Shown: positions 9,546 through 17,882 of the stretch, piece after piece
How positions within the stretch are numbered: the first letter of the stretch is position 1
Layout: each line of letters begins with the position of its first letter
Source of the DNA: Bacillus cereus
GTDB taxonomy: Bacteria > Bacillota > Bacilli > Bacillales > Bacillaceae_G
Reading direction: 5' to 3'
Length of the DNA stretch: 64,000 bases
Assembly: GCF_025917685.1 (NCBI RefSeq)
Contig: NZ_CP089518.1
Coordinates: 4,031,001-4,095,000, forward strand
Notes under the pieces: model-generated
Told to the model about the DNA's origin: nothing
The model's database searches: none
The model's input: the letters and a program-made list of their open reading frames with translations, nothing else
Translations under genes and position numbers: made by a program

Positions 9546-9590
9546 ATAAAAAAACGTTTTGTTCTTCTTATACTATGAAGAACAAAACGT
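9546..9590 (-). terminator. terminator after prolyl hydroxylase gene
   Basis: ACGTTTTGTTCTTC and GAAGAACAAAACGT pair around a nine-base loop. On the minus strand the stem ends in seven T, placing the stop of transcription downstream of the gene at 9634-10284. Confidence 0.8.
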
Positions 9591-9633
9591 AACATACTCG
9601 CTATTTTCTCGCAATCAAACAAGCTGGTCACTT

Positions 9634-10284
9634 TTACTTATAAGTACCTCTTCTCACCCACTGCGTCGCAATCCACTTCTCACCTTTCGTAACAGGTGCC
9701 CCTCCATGTAACGTAAGCTCATTTAGTGATTGGTCTTGATAGAAATACTCAAAGTATACTGCCATTCCCTTTCTAGGATGCACAGAAAGATTTAATTTCG
9801 GAAAGAATGTTTCCCCGCCTTCTTCTACATCATTTAAGTATATGACAAGCGTACTAATACGATTATTAGCAGCTGATCTACTATGTTCCGCAAAATAATC
9901 ATAGTGCGCTTTATATTGTTGATCCACTTCATAATTTAAAATGTGTAATCCTTCTCCATGCGACGCAGGAACATTCATGATAGATGAAATTCGTTTTTCA
10001 ATCTTCTCAGTAAGTTCATTATCGTCCAAAAATGCACCACGACTCGTTCGAATATCATTTACATCACGTGATGAACCAACTTTTGAACGTGCTAACTTAC
10101 TTTTAGACAATTCAATTAATTCGTCGCATTCTTCATCACTTAATACATTTCCTAACACGACAATAAGAGGCTCTTCGAATTTTGAAATAATTTGTATTTC
10201 CCTATCCTCTGTCATAATCGTATTTCCTTTATGATCAAAAATAGTTTGTTCCTTATTTTCACCTATTTGATTGTTATTTGTCAT
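9634..10284 (-). CDS. prolyl 4-hydroxylase, 2-oxoglutarate/Fe(II) oxygenase
   Basis: Closely matches the B. anthracis collagen-type prolyl 4-hydroxylase. It is a cytosolic, jelly-roll dioxygenase of 216 residues. The iron ligands are H127 and D129 (AHYDYF) and H193 (TLHGG). K203 (KGEKW) is placed to bind 2-oxoglutarate. It uses O2 and 2-oxoglutarate to hydroxylate proline in peptide substrates. Natural substrates in bacilli are unclear; collagen-like exosporium proteins and EF-Tu are the usual suspects (inference). AGGGAGATAAGG precedes the ATG. It stands alone between comGG and aroK with its own terminator. Confidence 0.93.
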   Translation of the reverse strand: MTNNNQIGENKEQTIFDHKGNTIMTEDREIQIISKFEEPLIVVLGNVLSDEECDELIELSKSKLARSKVGSSRDVNDIRTSRGAFLDDNELTEKIEKRISSIMNVPASHGEGLHILNYEVDQQYKAHYDYFAEHSRSAANNRISTLVIYLNDVEEGGETFFPKLNLSVHPRKGMAVYFEYFYQDQSLNELTLHGGAPVTKGEKWIATQWVRRGTYK

Positions 10285-10456
10285 TTCCTTATCTCCCTAG
10301 AAAAAATGATTGGATAGCATGAATATATCATATTCTTTCTACCTTTCTCTTTTTTGAGAAAATTTAAACTTTTGACTATCGTTTTATCCCTTTCCTCAAA
10401 GAAATTAACTCACTCCACAATAGGAATTAGTGGTTCTCTCCCGCTTATTTTACACA

Positions 10457-10828
10457 CTATCCTTCTACCCAATCAAATATTTTATTATCCCTTTTCCTAT
10501 AGCGAAAGCTCACTGTATAGAAAACTCTCTGCTTTGTAACACATTGCAACGAAATGATAATAACATCATTTTCAAAGATGTACTTTCCACTCACTTCTCC
10601 TCTTTCATACTGAAACAAAAAAATATCCTCTTTTTCTTTTTGCTGTAAGTCTCTTTTTATATCTGAAATAGCTCGATCAATAAGTTCCTCCATGAAAAAA
10701 TTTTGTTCTATTTCAGCATAAAATTTTTTATCCAAAAGTAACATATTCGTTTCGCACATCAAAAAAGAAATTAATAAAATAAGAAAAATAATTGTTCCTG
10801 GCATTGCAAATCCATCTTGTTTTCTCAT
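10457..10828 (-). CDS. comGG: competence pseudopilus protein ComGG
   Basis: Last gene of the comG operon, 123 residues. It starts MRKQDGFAMPGTIIFLILLI, with a short basic head then one hydrophobic helix, but lacks the Glu at +5 of classical prepilins, as is usual for ComGG. It is a minor component of the competence pilus that brings DNA across the wall. The ATG overlaps the comGF stop by four bases. The reading frame is intact. Confidence 0.88.
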   Translation of the reverse strand: MRKQDGFAMPGTIIFLILLISFLMCETNMLLLDKKFYAEIEQNFFMEELIDRAISDIKRDLQQKEKEDIFLFQYERGEVSGKYIFENDVIIISLQCVTKQRVFYTVSFRYRKRDNKIFDWVEG

Positions 10829-11286
10829 GTTTCTGTCTCAATTTCACTATAGCGTACAACCACGCCTTCATATATTTCACCACCTATATCTTTCACACGT
10901 ATATATAGCAACTGAGGTGTTAATTTATACGAAATCGCTTCAATCCTTTGTAATATAACTTCCCTTCCACGCATATTTACTTTTCTTATTAAATTACTAT
11001 TCACTTTTTCATACGTCACCTCATCATCATTACGAAGTTGGAAACGCAAAATATTCCCATCATTTTCTCGTTCTATCTTCCTCCCACTTATTACTTCACG
11101 AAACTCTAATTGCATTTGCCCTAAAAACACATCCCACTCCCAGTCATTTAATCCTTTTGAATGTGTATTTTCTACCCCCATAATATGAAGACGCGGTAAA
11201 ATTAAAAAGAACATCGATAAAAGCAACAAACATGCAATCATTTCTATTAATGTAAATCCCGCTTCCTTTTTATCTTTGTTCTGCAT
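10825..11286 (-). CDS. comGF: competence minor pseudopilin ComGF
   Basis: 153 residues with prepilin head KKEAGFTLIEMIACLLLLSM: the cleavage site is after Gly10 and Glu15 stands at +5. A globular domain follows. The start overlaps the end of comGE by 17 bases. ComGF is a minor pseudopilin needed for assembly of the transformation pilus. Confidence 0.9.
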   Translation of the reverse strand: MQNKDKKEAGFTLIEMIACLLLLSMFFLILPRLHIMGVENTHSKGLNDWEWDVFLGQMQLEFREVISGRKIERENDGNILRFQLRNDDEVTYEKVNSNLIRKVNMRGREVILQRIEAISYKLTPQLLYIRVKDIGGEIYEGVVVRYSEIETET

Positions 11287-11590
11287 AAAGGCATTGCTCC
11301 ATCGCTTTTCCTCTCATATCTTTCCACACCGCACAAACTTCATCTCCTCTCCAATATGTGTAATATACAATCCCTTTTATGACTTGCTCTTTTTCTCGCT
11401 TTTCCCCATCCTCATACTTAAACAAGGCCGCTTCTTTTTTTAATAATATTAATGCTTTATAGCTCATGTTTATATTTTTTCTTTCCTGCATAATTAATAA
11501 TGTTTGCGGGAGTAATAACGATACCGCCACCATTATTAAACTTAACGCTACAACCATTTCAACCATTACTGATCCTTTTTGACACTTCAC
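11270..11590 (-). CDS. comGE: competence minor pseudopilin ComGE
   Basis: Start placed at a GTG at 11590, which has GGGAGA about nine bases upstream and gives a short prepilin head, MKCQKGSVMVEMVVALSLIM. It has 106 residues, with Glu at +5 after the Lys-Gly cleavage site. Longer upstream readings would give an unnatural 33-residue head. It overlaps comGD by 32 bases and comGF by 17, showing tight coupling. Confidence 0.82.
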   Translation of the reverse strand: MKCQKGSVMVEMVVALSLIMVAVSLLLPQTLLIMQERKNINMSYKALILLKKEAALFKYEDGEKREKEQVIKGIVYYTYWRGDEVCAVWKDMRGKAMEQCLYAEQR

Positions 11591-12014
11591 GATACGTAAA
11601 TCTCCCTCTTCCAAGCTGAAATACAATCTCATATTTATACCCTTGATAGGAAAGTAAAATCGTACCACCTCTATTAATATTCCCGCTCGGATTATATGTC
11701 ATTGGATTTGGAAAGGTATGCAAATCAAATTGGATATCTTTATTGTATTCTCTCTTAACAATTAAAAAATCCGTCTCTGATTCCGAAATATAATACATCT
11801 GTTTCCCTTTAAACCAGCGTAACGTATAATGTTTTTGACGCTTAATTGCCAACTGCTGCATATACAAAACATCATTTGAAAACTGTTTTAAAAACTGCTC
11901 AACTCTTTGTTTTTCATGTAATGAAGTAACGTTAAAATGCGTAACAACACTCAGTACAGAAATAGCAAATAAGACAAGTAGCATCTCTAAAAGAGTAAAA
12001 CCTTTTTGCTTCAC
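11559..12014 (-). CDS. comGD: competence minor pseudopilin ComGD
   Basis: 151 residues, head MKQKGFTLLEMLLVLFAISV with the type IV prepilin motif G|FTLLE. It is processed by prepilin peptidase ComC (not in this window) and incorporated in the competence pilus. The ATG overlaps the comGC stop by four bases. Confidence 0.92.
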   Translation of the reverse strand: MKQKGFTLLEMLLVLFAISVLSVVTHFNVTSLHEKQRVEQFLKQFSNDVLYMQQLAIKRQKHYTLRWFKGKQMYYISESETDFLIVKREYNKDIQFDLHTFPNPMTYNPSGNINRGGTILLSYQGYKYEIVFQLGRGRFTYREVSKRISNG

Positions 12015-12310
12015 GATTTCCCTGCTGATACCGTGCCATCATCAGAAATATGGATTGGTTTACCTTTCGGACATTCATCAACAGCAATATATTTTTTAGT
12101 TTTTAATTCCTCGATTGTAGGTATTTTATTATTTTCGAGTTGATATGCCTGTATTTGTGCTTCTACAGATTTCACGTAGGCTTCACACCCTTTTTCCTGC
12201 ACCGAGGATCGCTGCTTAACTACATTTGGAATAATTAATAGTAATAATACAGTTATGACAACCATAACTAACAACATTTCTAAAAGAGTAAAACCTTCTT
12301 CATTCTGCAT
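12011..12310 (-). CDS. comGC: major competence pseudopilin ComGC
   Basis: The major pilin of the transformation pilus, 99 residues. The ATG at 12310 was chosen because GGGGG stands seven bases upstream, yielding MQNEEGFTLLEMLLVMVVIT with a classical prepilin head. The mature part contains two cysteines (KGCEAY and DECPKG), as in homologues that form an intramolecular disulfide. It follows comGB after 11 bases. Confidence 0.92.
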   Translation of the reverse strand: MQNEEGFTLLEMLLVMVVITVLLLLIIPNVVKQRSSVQEKGCEAYVKSVEAQIQAYQLENNKIPTIEELKTKKYIAVDECPKGKPIHISDDGTVSAGKS

Positions 12311-12321
12311 GTAAATGCCCC

Positions 12322-13353
12322 CTAAATAGAATTCATCATTTGAAACATCGGCATAATCATCGCTAAATACATCAGAATGACTATAACCCCAAGACATGTA
12401 AATAAAATAGGTTGAATCACAAATAACATACGTTTAATTTTTTGTTCTACCTTTTCAATAATGAGCTCACTGTAATCACCAAGCTCATTTGCTAAATTAC
12501 CGTTTGCTTGTCCATGCGTAATGATATAAGAAAGTTCTTTCTCGTAATAACCGTTTTTATCAATAATAGATTGTAACGGTTCTCCTGCAATTAATTGCCG
12601 CTTAATTCGGGCTGCTTCATACTGAAAGAACGGATGATACTTTTGCTTCATCATTATTGTTAATGCTTCGTGTACTGACAATCCACCGTGTAATAAACCA
12701 CTTAATTGAGCGGAAAAATAATGCGAATGATTTAAAATAAGAAATGTTTTCATAAGGGGAATACGGATCATAATCTTTACCTTTTGAGTAGGCGGAAGTT
12801 TCCGAAAATAAAATATATATAAACTAAAGCCTGTTATAACGATAAGAAAAATGCTATAAATGAAGTAGGGTAATAATTTAATTGCAACTAAAATTTGTTC
12901 CGTAAGTGGTGGTGCTGTAGAATGTAAAGAACTATACATCATTTCAAACTGAGGTAATAAAATGAGGTTAAAAACAGAAAGCATAATCATTAAAAAGAAC
13001 GATAAAAACATAGGATATCGTATTACTTTCATCATATCTTTCCTATATTTATCCTTCTTGTAAAGAAGTACACTCCCTTGTCGCAAAGCAAAAGACATGT
13101 CACCATGTCGCTCTGCATAAAACAAATAACTTAACACCTCAGGGTGAAACATTAATTGGTGAAAAGAAGCGTGCAAACTTTGTCCATTTTTCAATCCCTC
13201 GATCATACGCTGTAGCTGTAGTTTCTTCCCTAATGGTAGTTGCAACTGCAAAAATTCTAACGCCTGCAAAAGTGAGTAACCTTTCTCTAATAAATCACTT
13301 AATCTTTTCCATAATAATGCTTGATCACTTAAACTCCATTTTCTCTTAAACAT
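12322..13353 (-). CDS. comGB: competence pilus inner-membrane platform protein ComGB
   Basis: GspF/PilC-type polytopic membrane protein that anchors the pilus motor, about 343 residues. Hydrophobic segments lie near residues 120-140, 160-190 and 315-340, with the repeated T2SSF domain on both sides. The ATG at 13353 has AGAAGAAG six bases before it. Another in-frame ATG at 13359 would add two residues but is too close to that site. It overlaps the end of comGA. Confidence 0.9.
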   Translation of the reverse strand: MFKRKWSLSDQALLWKRLSDLLEKGYSLLQALEFLQLQLPLGKKLQLQRMIEGLKNGQSLHASFHQLMFHPEVLSYLFYAERHGDMSFALRQGSVLLYKKDKYRKDMMKVIRYPMFLSFFLMIMLSVFNLILLPQFEMMYSSLHSTAPPLTEQILVAIKLLPYFIYSIFLIVITGFSLYIFYFRKLPPTQKVKIMIRIPLMKTFLILNHSHYFSAQLSGLLHGGLSVHEALTIMMKQKYHPFFQYEAARIKRQLIAGEPLQSIIDKNGYYEKELSYIITHGQANGNLANELGDYSELIIEKVEQKIKRMLFVIQPILFTCLGVIVILMYLAMIMPMFQMMNSI

Positions 13354-14392
13354 ATACATCTTCTTCTAAAAATCCTAAAGCATACCCTTTTCGAACCGAT
13401 GATTCCAACGTTTCATAGTGATACGTAACATGTTCTCCACTTGCTTCTTTAATCGCTTGTTTTAATTCATATCCATATAACAGTTCATAAATACTTGCCT
13501 GTCTCACTTGCCTCATTGATTTACATAAAGTTGAACACTTCCCTCTGCAAAATGGACATTTTAATTCGACGAGCCGCTGAGCAGCTACTGCTAATAATGA
13601 TTGTTCAATTTCTTGCCTTGTAATACCATAATCCATGAATCGTAGTATCGCTCCTTTCGCATCATTTGTATGCAAGGTTGTCATTACTAAATGTCCCGTC
13701 AAACTGGCCCTTATAGCTACTTTTGCTGTTTCTTCATCACGAATTTCGCCAACTAAAATAATATCTGGATCATGACGCAAAATAGCCTTTAATCCCGTTT
13801 TATATGTGATACCAGCTTTTTCGTTTATTTGAATTTGTAATAAACCGTCTTTTCTTTGCTCAACTGGATCTTCCAGTGTAATGATGCGACGTGTTTGCCA
13901 TTTTCTAGCTACTTCTAATAACGCATACATTGTTGTTGTTTTTCCAGAACCAGTCGGCCCAGTAAATACGAGTAACCCATGCGAATGCTTTAAAAAAGAG
14001 AGTAATTTTTCCGCTGAACTTGGAAATAACGAAAGGTGAGACAACGGCTGAGCAGATACTTGTAAATGGAGACGAATAACGAGACTTTCTTGATATACTG
14101 TTGGAAGTGTTGAAAGGCGTAAATACACTTCTGATCCATCAATTTGCAAATATAATGAACCATTTTGAGGCTTTCTCCTCTCTCCTATATCCATTGATGC
14201 TAAAAACTTAAAGTGCGAAACAAGCTTTTCTCCAAATTCCTTTTCAATACACCGTTTCGTAATTAAATCTTTTCCTATCCGTAATTGAATCGCCACATCC
14301 TTCTGCCTGGGCACAATATGTAAGTCCGATGCTTGCACCCCACAAGCTTCTTTCATAATCATATTTGCAAAAAGCTCGATACCATTCATCAA
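13346..14392 (-). CDS. comGA: competence pilus assembly ATPase ComGA
   Basis: PilB/GspE-type secretion ATPase, 348 residues. Walker A is FTGPTGSGKTTTMYALL near residues 140-156, the Asp box is TLEDPVE, Walker B is ILVGEIRDEETA, and the His box is LVMTTLHTNDA. A CxxC pair (KCPFCRGKC) lies near residue 278. It powers assembly of the DNA-uptake pilus. It heads the seven-gene comG operon, all frames of which are open. AT-rich AAAA/TTTT tracts at 14431-14460 could hold ComK boxes, but none fits the consensus exactly. Confidence 0.93.
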   Translation of the reverse strand: MMNGIELFANMIMKEACGVQASDLHIVPRQKDVAIQLRIGKDLITKRCIEKEFGEKLVSHFKFLASMDIGERRKPQNGSLYLQIDGSEVYLRLSTLPTVYQESLVIRLHLQVSAQPLSHLSLFPSSAEKLLSFLKHSHGLLVFTGPTGSGKTTTMYALLEVARKWQTRRIITLEDPVEQRKDGLLQIQINEKAGITYKTGLKAILRHDPDIILVGEIRDEETAKVAIRASLTGHLVMTTLHTNDAKGAILRFMDYGITRQEIEQSLLAVAAQRLVELKCPFCRGKCSTLCKSMRQVRQASIYELLYGYELKQAIKEASGEHVTYHYETLESSVRKGYALGFLEEDVYV

Positions 14393-14594
14393 ATTTCCCT
14401 CCTCACCATGTATATATCATGAAAAGCTGCAAAACAAAAATTAGCAATTTTTTATTTTCACTAAGATAAAAAGGGAAAATATGTTTGTGAAATTATGAAC
14501 AATTTCCGAATTATTGTCTGAAATTACCTATATAGAAGTTTATCTGTATTATAATGTTAATATCTTGGATAAAGTGATAAAGGTGGAGATCCTA

Positions 14595-15290
14595 ATGGAA
14601 CAAGCTTTAAAAATTACAGGTGTGTTATCTGACCCTACTCGTTATTACATTTATAAATATATTTCTCAAAAGCATAGTTACGTAACTGTACAAGAAATAG
14701 CAGATGAGTTTGACATTCATCCAAACGTAGCTCGTTTACATTTATCTAAATTAGAAGATGTTAATATGCTAAAATCAGAAACAAAAAAAACTGGGAAAGG
14801 CGGCAGGCCAAGCAGACTATACGTCTTGTCTCAAGATGTCATCCAGTTACAATTCCCATTTCGCGATTATCAATTATTAGCACAGATAGCATTTAATTCA
14901 CTGCTAAGCTTAGGTAGCGCTGGTGAAAAAGCGCTATATGAAACAGGGAAACAATTCGGCAAAGAATTAATGCAACAACATATGCATCGCTTAAATGTAA
15001 GTGCAGAAGCATTGACGGTAGAACAAAAAATGCAAATCGCAAAAGAAGCATTCTCAACAGCTGGTTTATCTCCTGCTTTTGAAATAAGTACGGATGGTAC
15101 AAAAATTTTCTATGATGTACACAATTGCCCATTTAAAGAAGTTGCTGCGCATCATCCAACTGAAATTTGTAATATGCACGGAGATATGATGAAGGGAATT
15201 TTTGAAATCCTATTCCCGAACGTAGAATTAACTCGAAACGATAGTCTACTAGATGGATGCAAATCTTGTAACTATAAAGTGAAACTTTAA
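14595..15290 (+). CDS. winged-helix regulator with four conserved-looking cysteines
   Basis: A 231-residue transcriptional regulator starting MEQALKITGVLSDPTRYYIY. AGGTGGAG lies 6 bases before the ATG at 14595. Residues 5-80 form an ArsR/DeoR-like winged helix, with wing sequence KKTGKGGRPSRLYVLS. The whole protein has just four cysteines, C178, C192, C222 and C225, arranged C-X13-C-X29-C-X2-C in the C-terminal domain. This is like the Fe-S-binding tail of SufR-type repressors, though the middle spacing is longer. I infer an iron-sulfur or metal sensor. It is divergent from comGA. Its stop codon lies at the edge of a bcr-like repeat. Confidence 0.8.
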   Translation: MEQALKITGVLSDPTRYYIYKYISQKHSYVTVQEIADEFDIHPNVARLHLSKLEDVNMLKSETKKTGKGGRPSRLYVLSQDVIQLQFPFRDYQLLAQIAFNSLLSLGSAGEKALYETGKQFGKELMQQHMHRLNVSAEALTVEQKMQIAKEAFSTAGLSPAFEISTDGTKIFYDVHNCPFKEVAAHHPTEICNMHGDMMKGIFEILFPNVELTRNDSLLDGCKSCNYKVKL

Positions 15291-15433
15291 TCAGTGGAGG
15301 TTTTGTTCTTCCCCTACTGATTATTAGCCCGCACCAATCGGGCGTTTACGGACTGCCCGACTCCCACCTAACTTCTTTGCTCAAGCCGAATTTTGAGGTG
15401 GGAGTTTTACTGCCCGGCAAATAGCGGGATAAA
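15291..15433. repeat. bcr-type interspersed repeat, long form
   Basis: Structured element directly after the regulator stop codon. In order: an imperfect CAGTGGAGG/CCCCTACTG hairpin, GCCCG-CACCAAT-CGGGC, then ACTCCCACCT (15359-15368) pairing with AGGTGGGAGT (15396-15405), and a final AAATAGCGGGATAAA. From 15356 to 15433 it is about 90% identical to 37608-37684. The length and ends fit the ~155-bp bcr1 family of the B. cereus group (inference from memory). Confidence 0.75.
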
Positions 15434-15455
15434 GTTCAAATTTAGTTTTTCAACT

Positions 15456-15491
15456 AAGAAGAAGTCAATATTATAATTGGCTTCTTTCTTT
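15456..15491 (+). terminator. terminator downstream of regulator/repeat
   Basis: AAGAAGTCAAT-ATTATA-ATTGGCTTCTT with one G-U pair, followed by TCTTTTAT. Confidence 0.65.
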
Positions 15492-15505
15492 TATATGAAT
15501 GAATA

Positions 15506-15535
15506 TTTACAATAGTTAGAAAAATAAACTATAAT
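15506..15535 (+). promoter_or_regulatory. sigma-A promoter of yqgY
   Basis: TTTACA at 15506-15511 and TATAAT at 15530-15535, separated by 18 bases, about 40 bases upstream of the yqgY start. Confidence 0.6.
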
Positions 15536-15575
15536 GAATAGAGGTTTTACTTTTTTAGAAAAGGAGGGAGATGGC

Positions 15576-15818
15576 ATGGAGCGCATGTTTCGCGTTCTCG
15601 GCTTTTGGACTGGAATTTTCTCGGTTATGTTTTACGTAGGGGATATGCATTCGACCGCACTACTATTTTTAGGACAAACAGGATTTTTCGTACTTTTAAG
15701 CTATTTAAAATTAACAGAGCGTATGTATATATACGTATTCGGGGCATATTTAACCGTTTTCTTCATCGGATTTACATACTACACGACGTTTTTACTTGTC
15801 CCTGGAGCTGGACATTAA
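15576..15818 (+). CDS. yqgY: DUF2626 family membrane protein YqgY
   Basis: 80 residues starting MERMFRVLGFWTGIFSVMFY. The ATG at 15576 follows GGAGGGAGATGGC. Three hydrophobic helices span nearly the whole chain (about 8-24, 27-45 and 48-72). It matches the DUF2626 family, known from bacilli only by conservation. It stands in the place it has in B. subtilis near yqgX and yqgW. It is monocistronic, with promoter and terminator both visible. Confidence 0.85.
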   Translation: MERMFRVLGFWTGIFSVMFYVGDMHSTALLFLGQTGFFVLLSYLKLTERMYIYVFGAYLTVFFIGFTYYTTFLLVPGAGH

Positions 15819-15820
15819 AG

Positions 15821-15847
15821 GGTGGCGCAATTTGCCATCTTTTTTTA
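15821..15847 (+). terminator. terminator of yqgY
   Basis: GGTGGC-GCAATTT-GCCATC followed by seven T, just after the stop codon. Confidence 0.8.
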
Positions 15848-15864
15848 ATTCCGTAATTTCCTAG

Positions 15865-15893
15865 TTGACTTATAGGTTTTATTACCTTATATT
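15865..15893 (+). promoter_or_regulatory. sigma-A promoter of tcyP
   Basis: TTGACT (15865-15870) and TATATT (15888-15893) with the ideal 17-base spacing, 33 bases upstream of the tcyP ATG. Confidence 0.65.
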
Positions 15894-15926
15894 CTATATA
15901 ACAGATTGGAATTAGGGGGAATTATC

Positions 15927-17321
15927 ATGAATACACTGCTTGTCGGAATTAACGTTGCAGTCATGCTCATTTTAGTTGGCGTATTATATTATATGCAACG
16001 TAAGCATGTATCTTTTAATAAACGTGTATTTACCGCTTTAGGAGTCGGAATTATATTTGGTCTTATATTACAATTTATTTATGAGCCTACTTCTACAGTA
16101 ATTATTGAATCAAATACTTGGTTTGGTTTAATCGGTAACGGTTATGTGAAATTGCTTCAAATGATCGTTATGCCACTTATTTTAGTATCTATTATTTCAG
16201 CATTTACAAAATTACAATTAACGAAAAACCTTGGTAAAATCAGTGGTCTTATTATCGGCATTTTAATTCTTACTACAGGTATTGCTGCAGCTGTCGGTAT
16301 CGCAGCAAGCGCAGGATTTGATGTATCAGCAACAGGATTACAACAAGGTGATGCAGAATCTGCTCGTCTGAAATTAGTAGAAGAAAGATTTACTTCTATT
16401 GAAAAGACAACAATTCCAGACAAATTATTAGAACTGTTGCCTACAAATCCGTTTCTTGATTTAACAGGTGCTCGTCCAACATCAACAATTTCTGTTGTAA
16501 TATTTGCAGCATTTATCGGTATTGCCTTTCTCGGTGTAAAAAGAAAGCATCCAGAACAAGCGGAGCTATTTAAAAAGATGCTTGATGCTGTATATGCAAT
16601 CGTAATGCGTATGGTAACGTTAATTTTACGTCTTACTCCATACGGCGTATTAGCCCTTATGGCAAAGACAGTTGCTGGTAGCGATATAAATGCTATTTTA
16701 AAACTTGGTAACTTCGTGTTAGCATCTTACGTAGCTCTTATCGTAATGTTTATCATTCACTTATTATTAATCGCACTATCTGGTTTAAATCCAATTCAAT
16801 ATTTGAAAAAAGTGTTCCCTGTATTAACATTTGCATTCACATCCCGCTCTAGCGCCGGTGCAATGCCATTAAATATTGAAGCACAAAAAGAAAAACTTGG
16901 TATTTCTGAAGGCATCGCTAACTTCGCAGCATCCTTTGGGGTATCTATCGGTCAAAACGGTTGCGCAGGTATTTATCCAGCAATGCTTGCTATGATGGTC
17001 GCTCCAACTGTAGGAATTGATCCATTACAACCACAATTTATTTTAACTTTAATCGCTGTCGTTGCTATTAGTTCATTCGGTGTTGCCGGCGTTGGTGGCG
17101 GTGCAACATTCGCAGCATTAATCGTATTATCTACAATGAACTTACCAATCGGTATTGTCGCTCTAGTTATCTCAGTTGAGCCATTAATCGATATGGGGCG
17201 TACAGCTCTTAACGTAAGTGGTTCTATGACAGCTGGTCTTATTTCTAGTAAATGGCTTGGTGAATTAGATCAAGATACGTACAATCAAGATGATGTAAAA
17301 ACTGGTGAGATTGCTTCATAA
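15927..17321 (+). CDS. tcyP: L-cystine transporter TcyP, sodium/dicarboxylate symporter family
   Basis: 464-residue DAACS-family secondary transporter. Eight or so membrane helices and the two re-entrant hairpins can be traced, with the family motif TSRSSAGAMPLNIEA, the conserved GQNGCAGIYPA, and the second hairpin with GVAGVGGGATFAAL. It closely resembles B. subtilis TcyP, which takes up cystine. Start at MNTLLVGINVAVML, with TTAGGGGGAATTATC before the ATG. It is monocistronic. Sulfur regulation through CymR is known in B. subtilis, but no operator was identified here. Confidence 0.92.
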   Translation: MNTLLVGINVAVMLILVGVLYYMQRKHVSFNKRVFTALGVGIIFGLILQFIYEPTSTVIIESNTWFGLIGNGYVKLLQMIVMPLILVSIISAFTKLQLTKNLGKISGLIIGILILTTGIAAAVGIAASAGFDVSATGLQQGDAESARLKLVEERFTSIEKTTIPDKLLELLPTNPFLDLTGARPTSTISVVIFAAFIGIAFLGVKRKHPEQAELFKKMLDAVYAIVMRMVTLILRLTPYGVLALMAKTVAGSDINAILKLGNFVLASYVALIVMFIIHLLLIALSGLNPIQYLKKVFPVLTFAFTSRSSAGAMPLNIEAQKEKLGISEGIANFAASFGVSIGQNGCAGIYPAMLAMMVAPTVGIDPLQPQFILTLIAVVAISSFGVAGVGGGATFAALIVLSTMNLPIGIVALVISVEPLIDMGRTALNVSGSMTAGLISSKWLGELDQDTYNQDDVKTGEIAS

Positions 17322-17322
17322 T

Positions 17323-17364
17323 AAAAAAAGACGCTAACAATTTATACTGTTAGCGTCTTTTTTA
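17323..17364 (+). terminator. terminator of tcyP
   Basis: AAAAAAAGACGCTAACA pairs with TGTTAGCGTCTTTTTT around an eight-base loop. It can act in both directions. Confidence 0.88.
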
Positions 17365-17401
17365 TTATGTTCCATCTCTATACATCTTATCTTGAAAGTT
17401 A

Positions 17402-17794
17402 TCACTCCAAGTATTCTTCTAGTTGCTCTTTTAACTCCTCTTCAATCTCATAGTAAGATCCATCAACAAGTTCCCCTATTTTCTTACTCCCCAAAATTCT
17501 CGATTGAATTGGCATCCCTAAAAAAACATTTTCGCATTTCCAAATTGGAATGATATAAAATTCAATCATCTCCTCTTCTTCATCTAATACCGCTATGGAA
17601 ACTGATGAACAATAGTCCGCTTCAAAGGGATTCTCCTTATCCCTTGCAAATTCCATACATAATTTCATGTTTTTTTCTATGTATACATGTGAATACTCTT
17701 CAAAAAGTTCAAGTGATATTCGCTCTATTTCATTCTCCATACATTGAATCTTCTCTTTCAACTCCAATGTAAGCTCCTGTGCTTTATATTTCAT
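17402..17794 (-). CDS. hypothetical acidic protein, 130 residues
   Basis: Starts MKYKAQELTLELKEKIQCME at the ATG at 17794, directly after GGAGGCGGAA. The chain is acidic, with a helical N-terminus and an acidic C-terminal helix (EIEEELKEQLEEYLE). The middle VSIAVLDEEEEMIEFYIIPI looks like a beta pair. The size and charge recall immunity proteins of toxin systems, but no toxin gene is adjacent and I assign no function. It is convergent with tcyP. Confidence 0.65.
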   Translation of the reverse strand: MKYKAQELTLELKEKIQCMENEIERISLELFEEYSHVYIEKNMKLCMEFARDKENPFEADYCSSVSIAVLDEEEEMIEFYIIPIWKCENVFLGMPIQSRILGSKKIGELVDGSYYEIEEELKEQLEEYLE

Positions 17795-17882
17795 TTCCGC
17801 CTCCTTAAACATAGAAAAAGAGAATACAATAACATATTCTCTTTTTCTCAAATATATTTCATTATCTCACAGCCCGTCCCTT

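Noticed and set aside
10354..10648. Plus-strand frames antisense to comGG
   Set aside because: Low-complexity AT-rich shadows; comGG fits the operon.
14431..14460. ComK box in front of comGA
   Set aside because: AAAA/TTTT tracts occur, but no pair has the exact AAAA-N5-TTTT spacing; AT-rich chance is likely.
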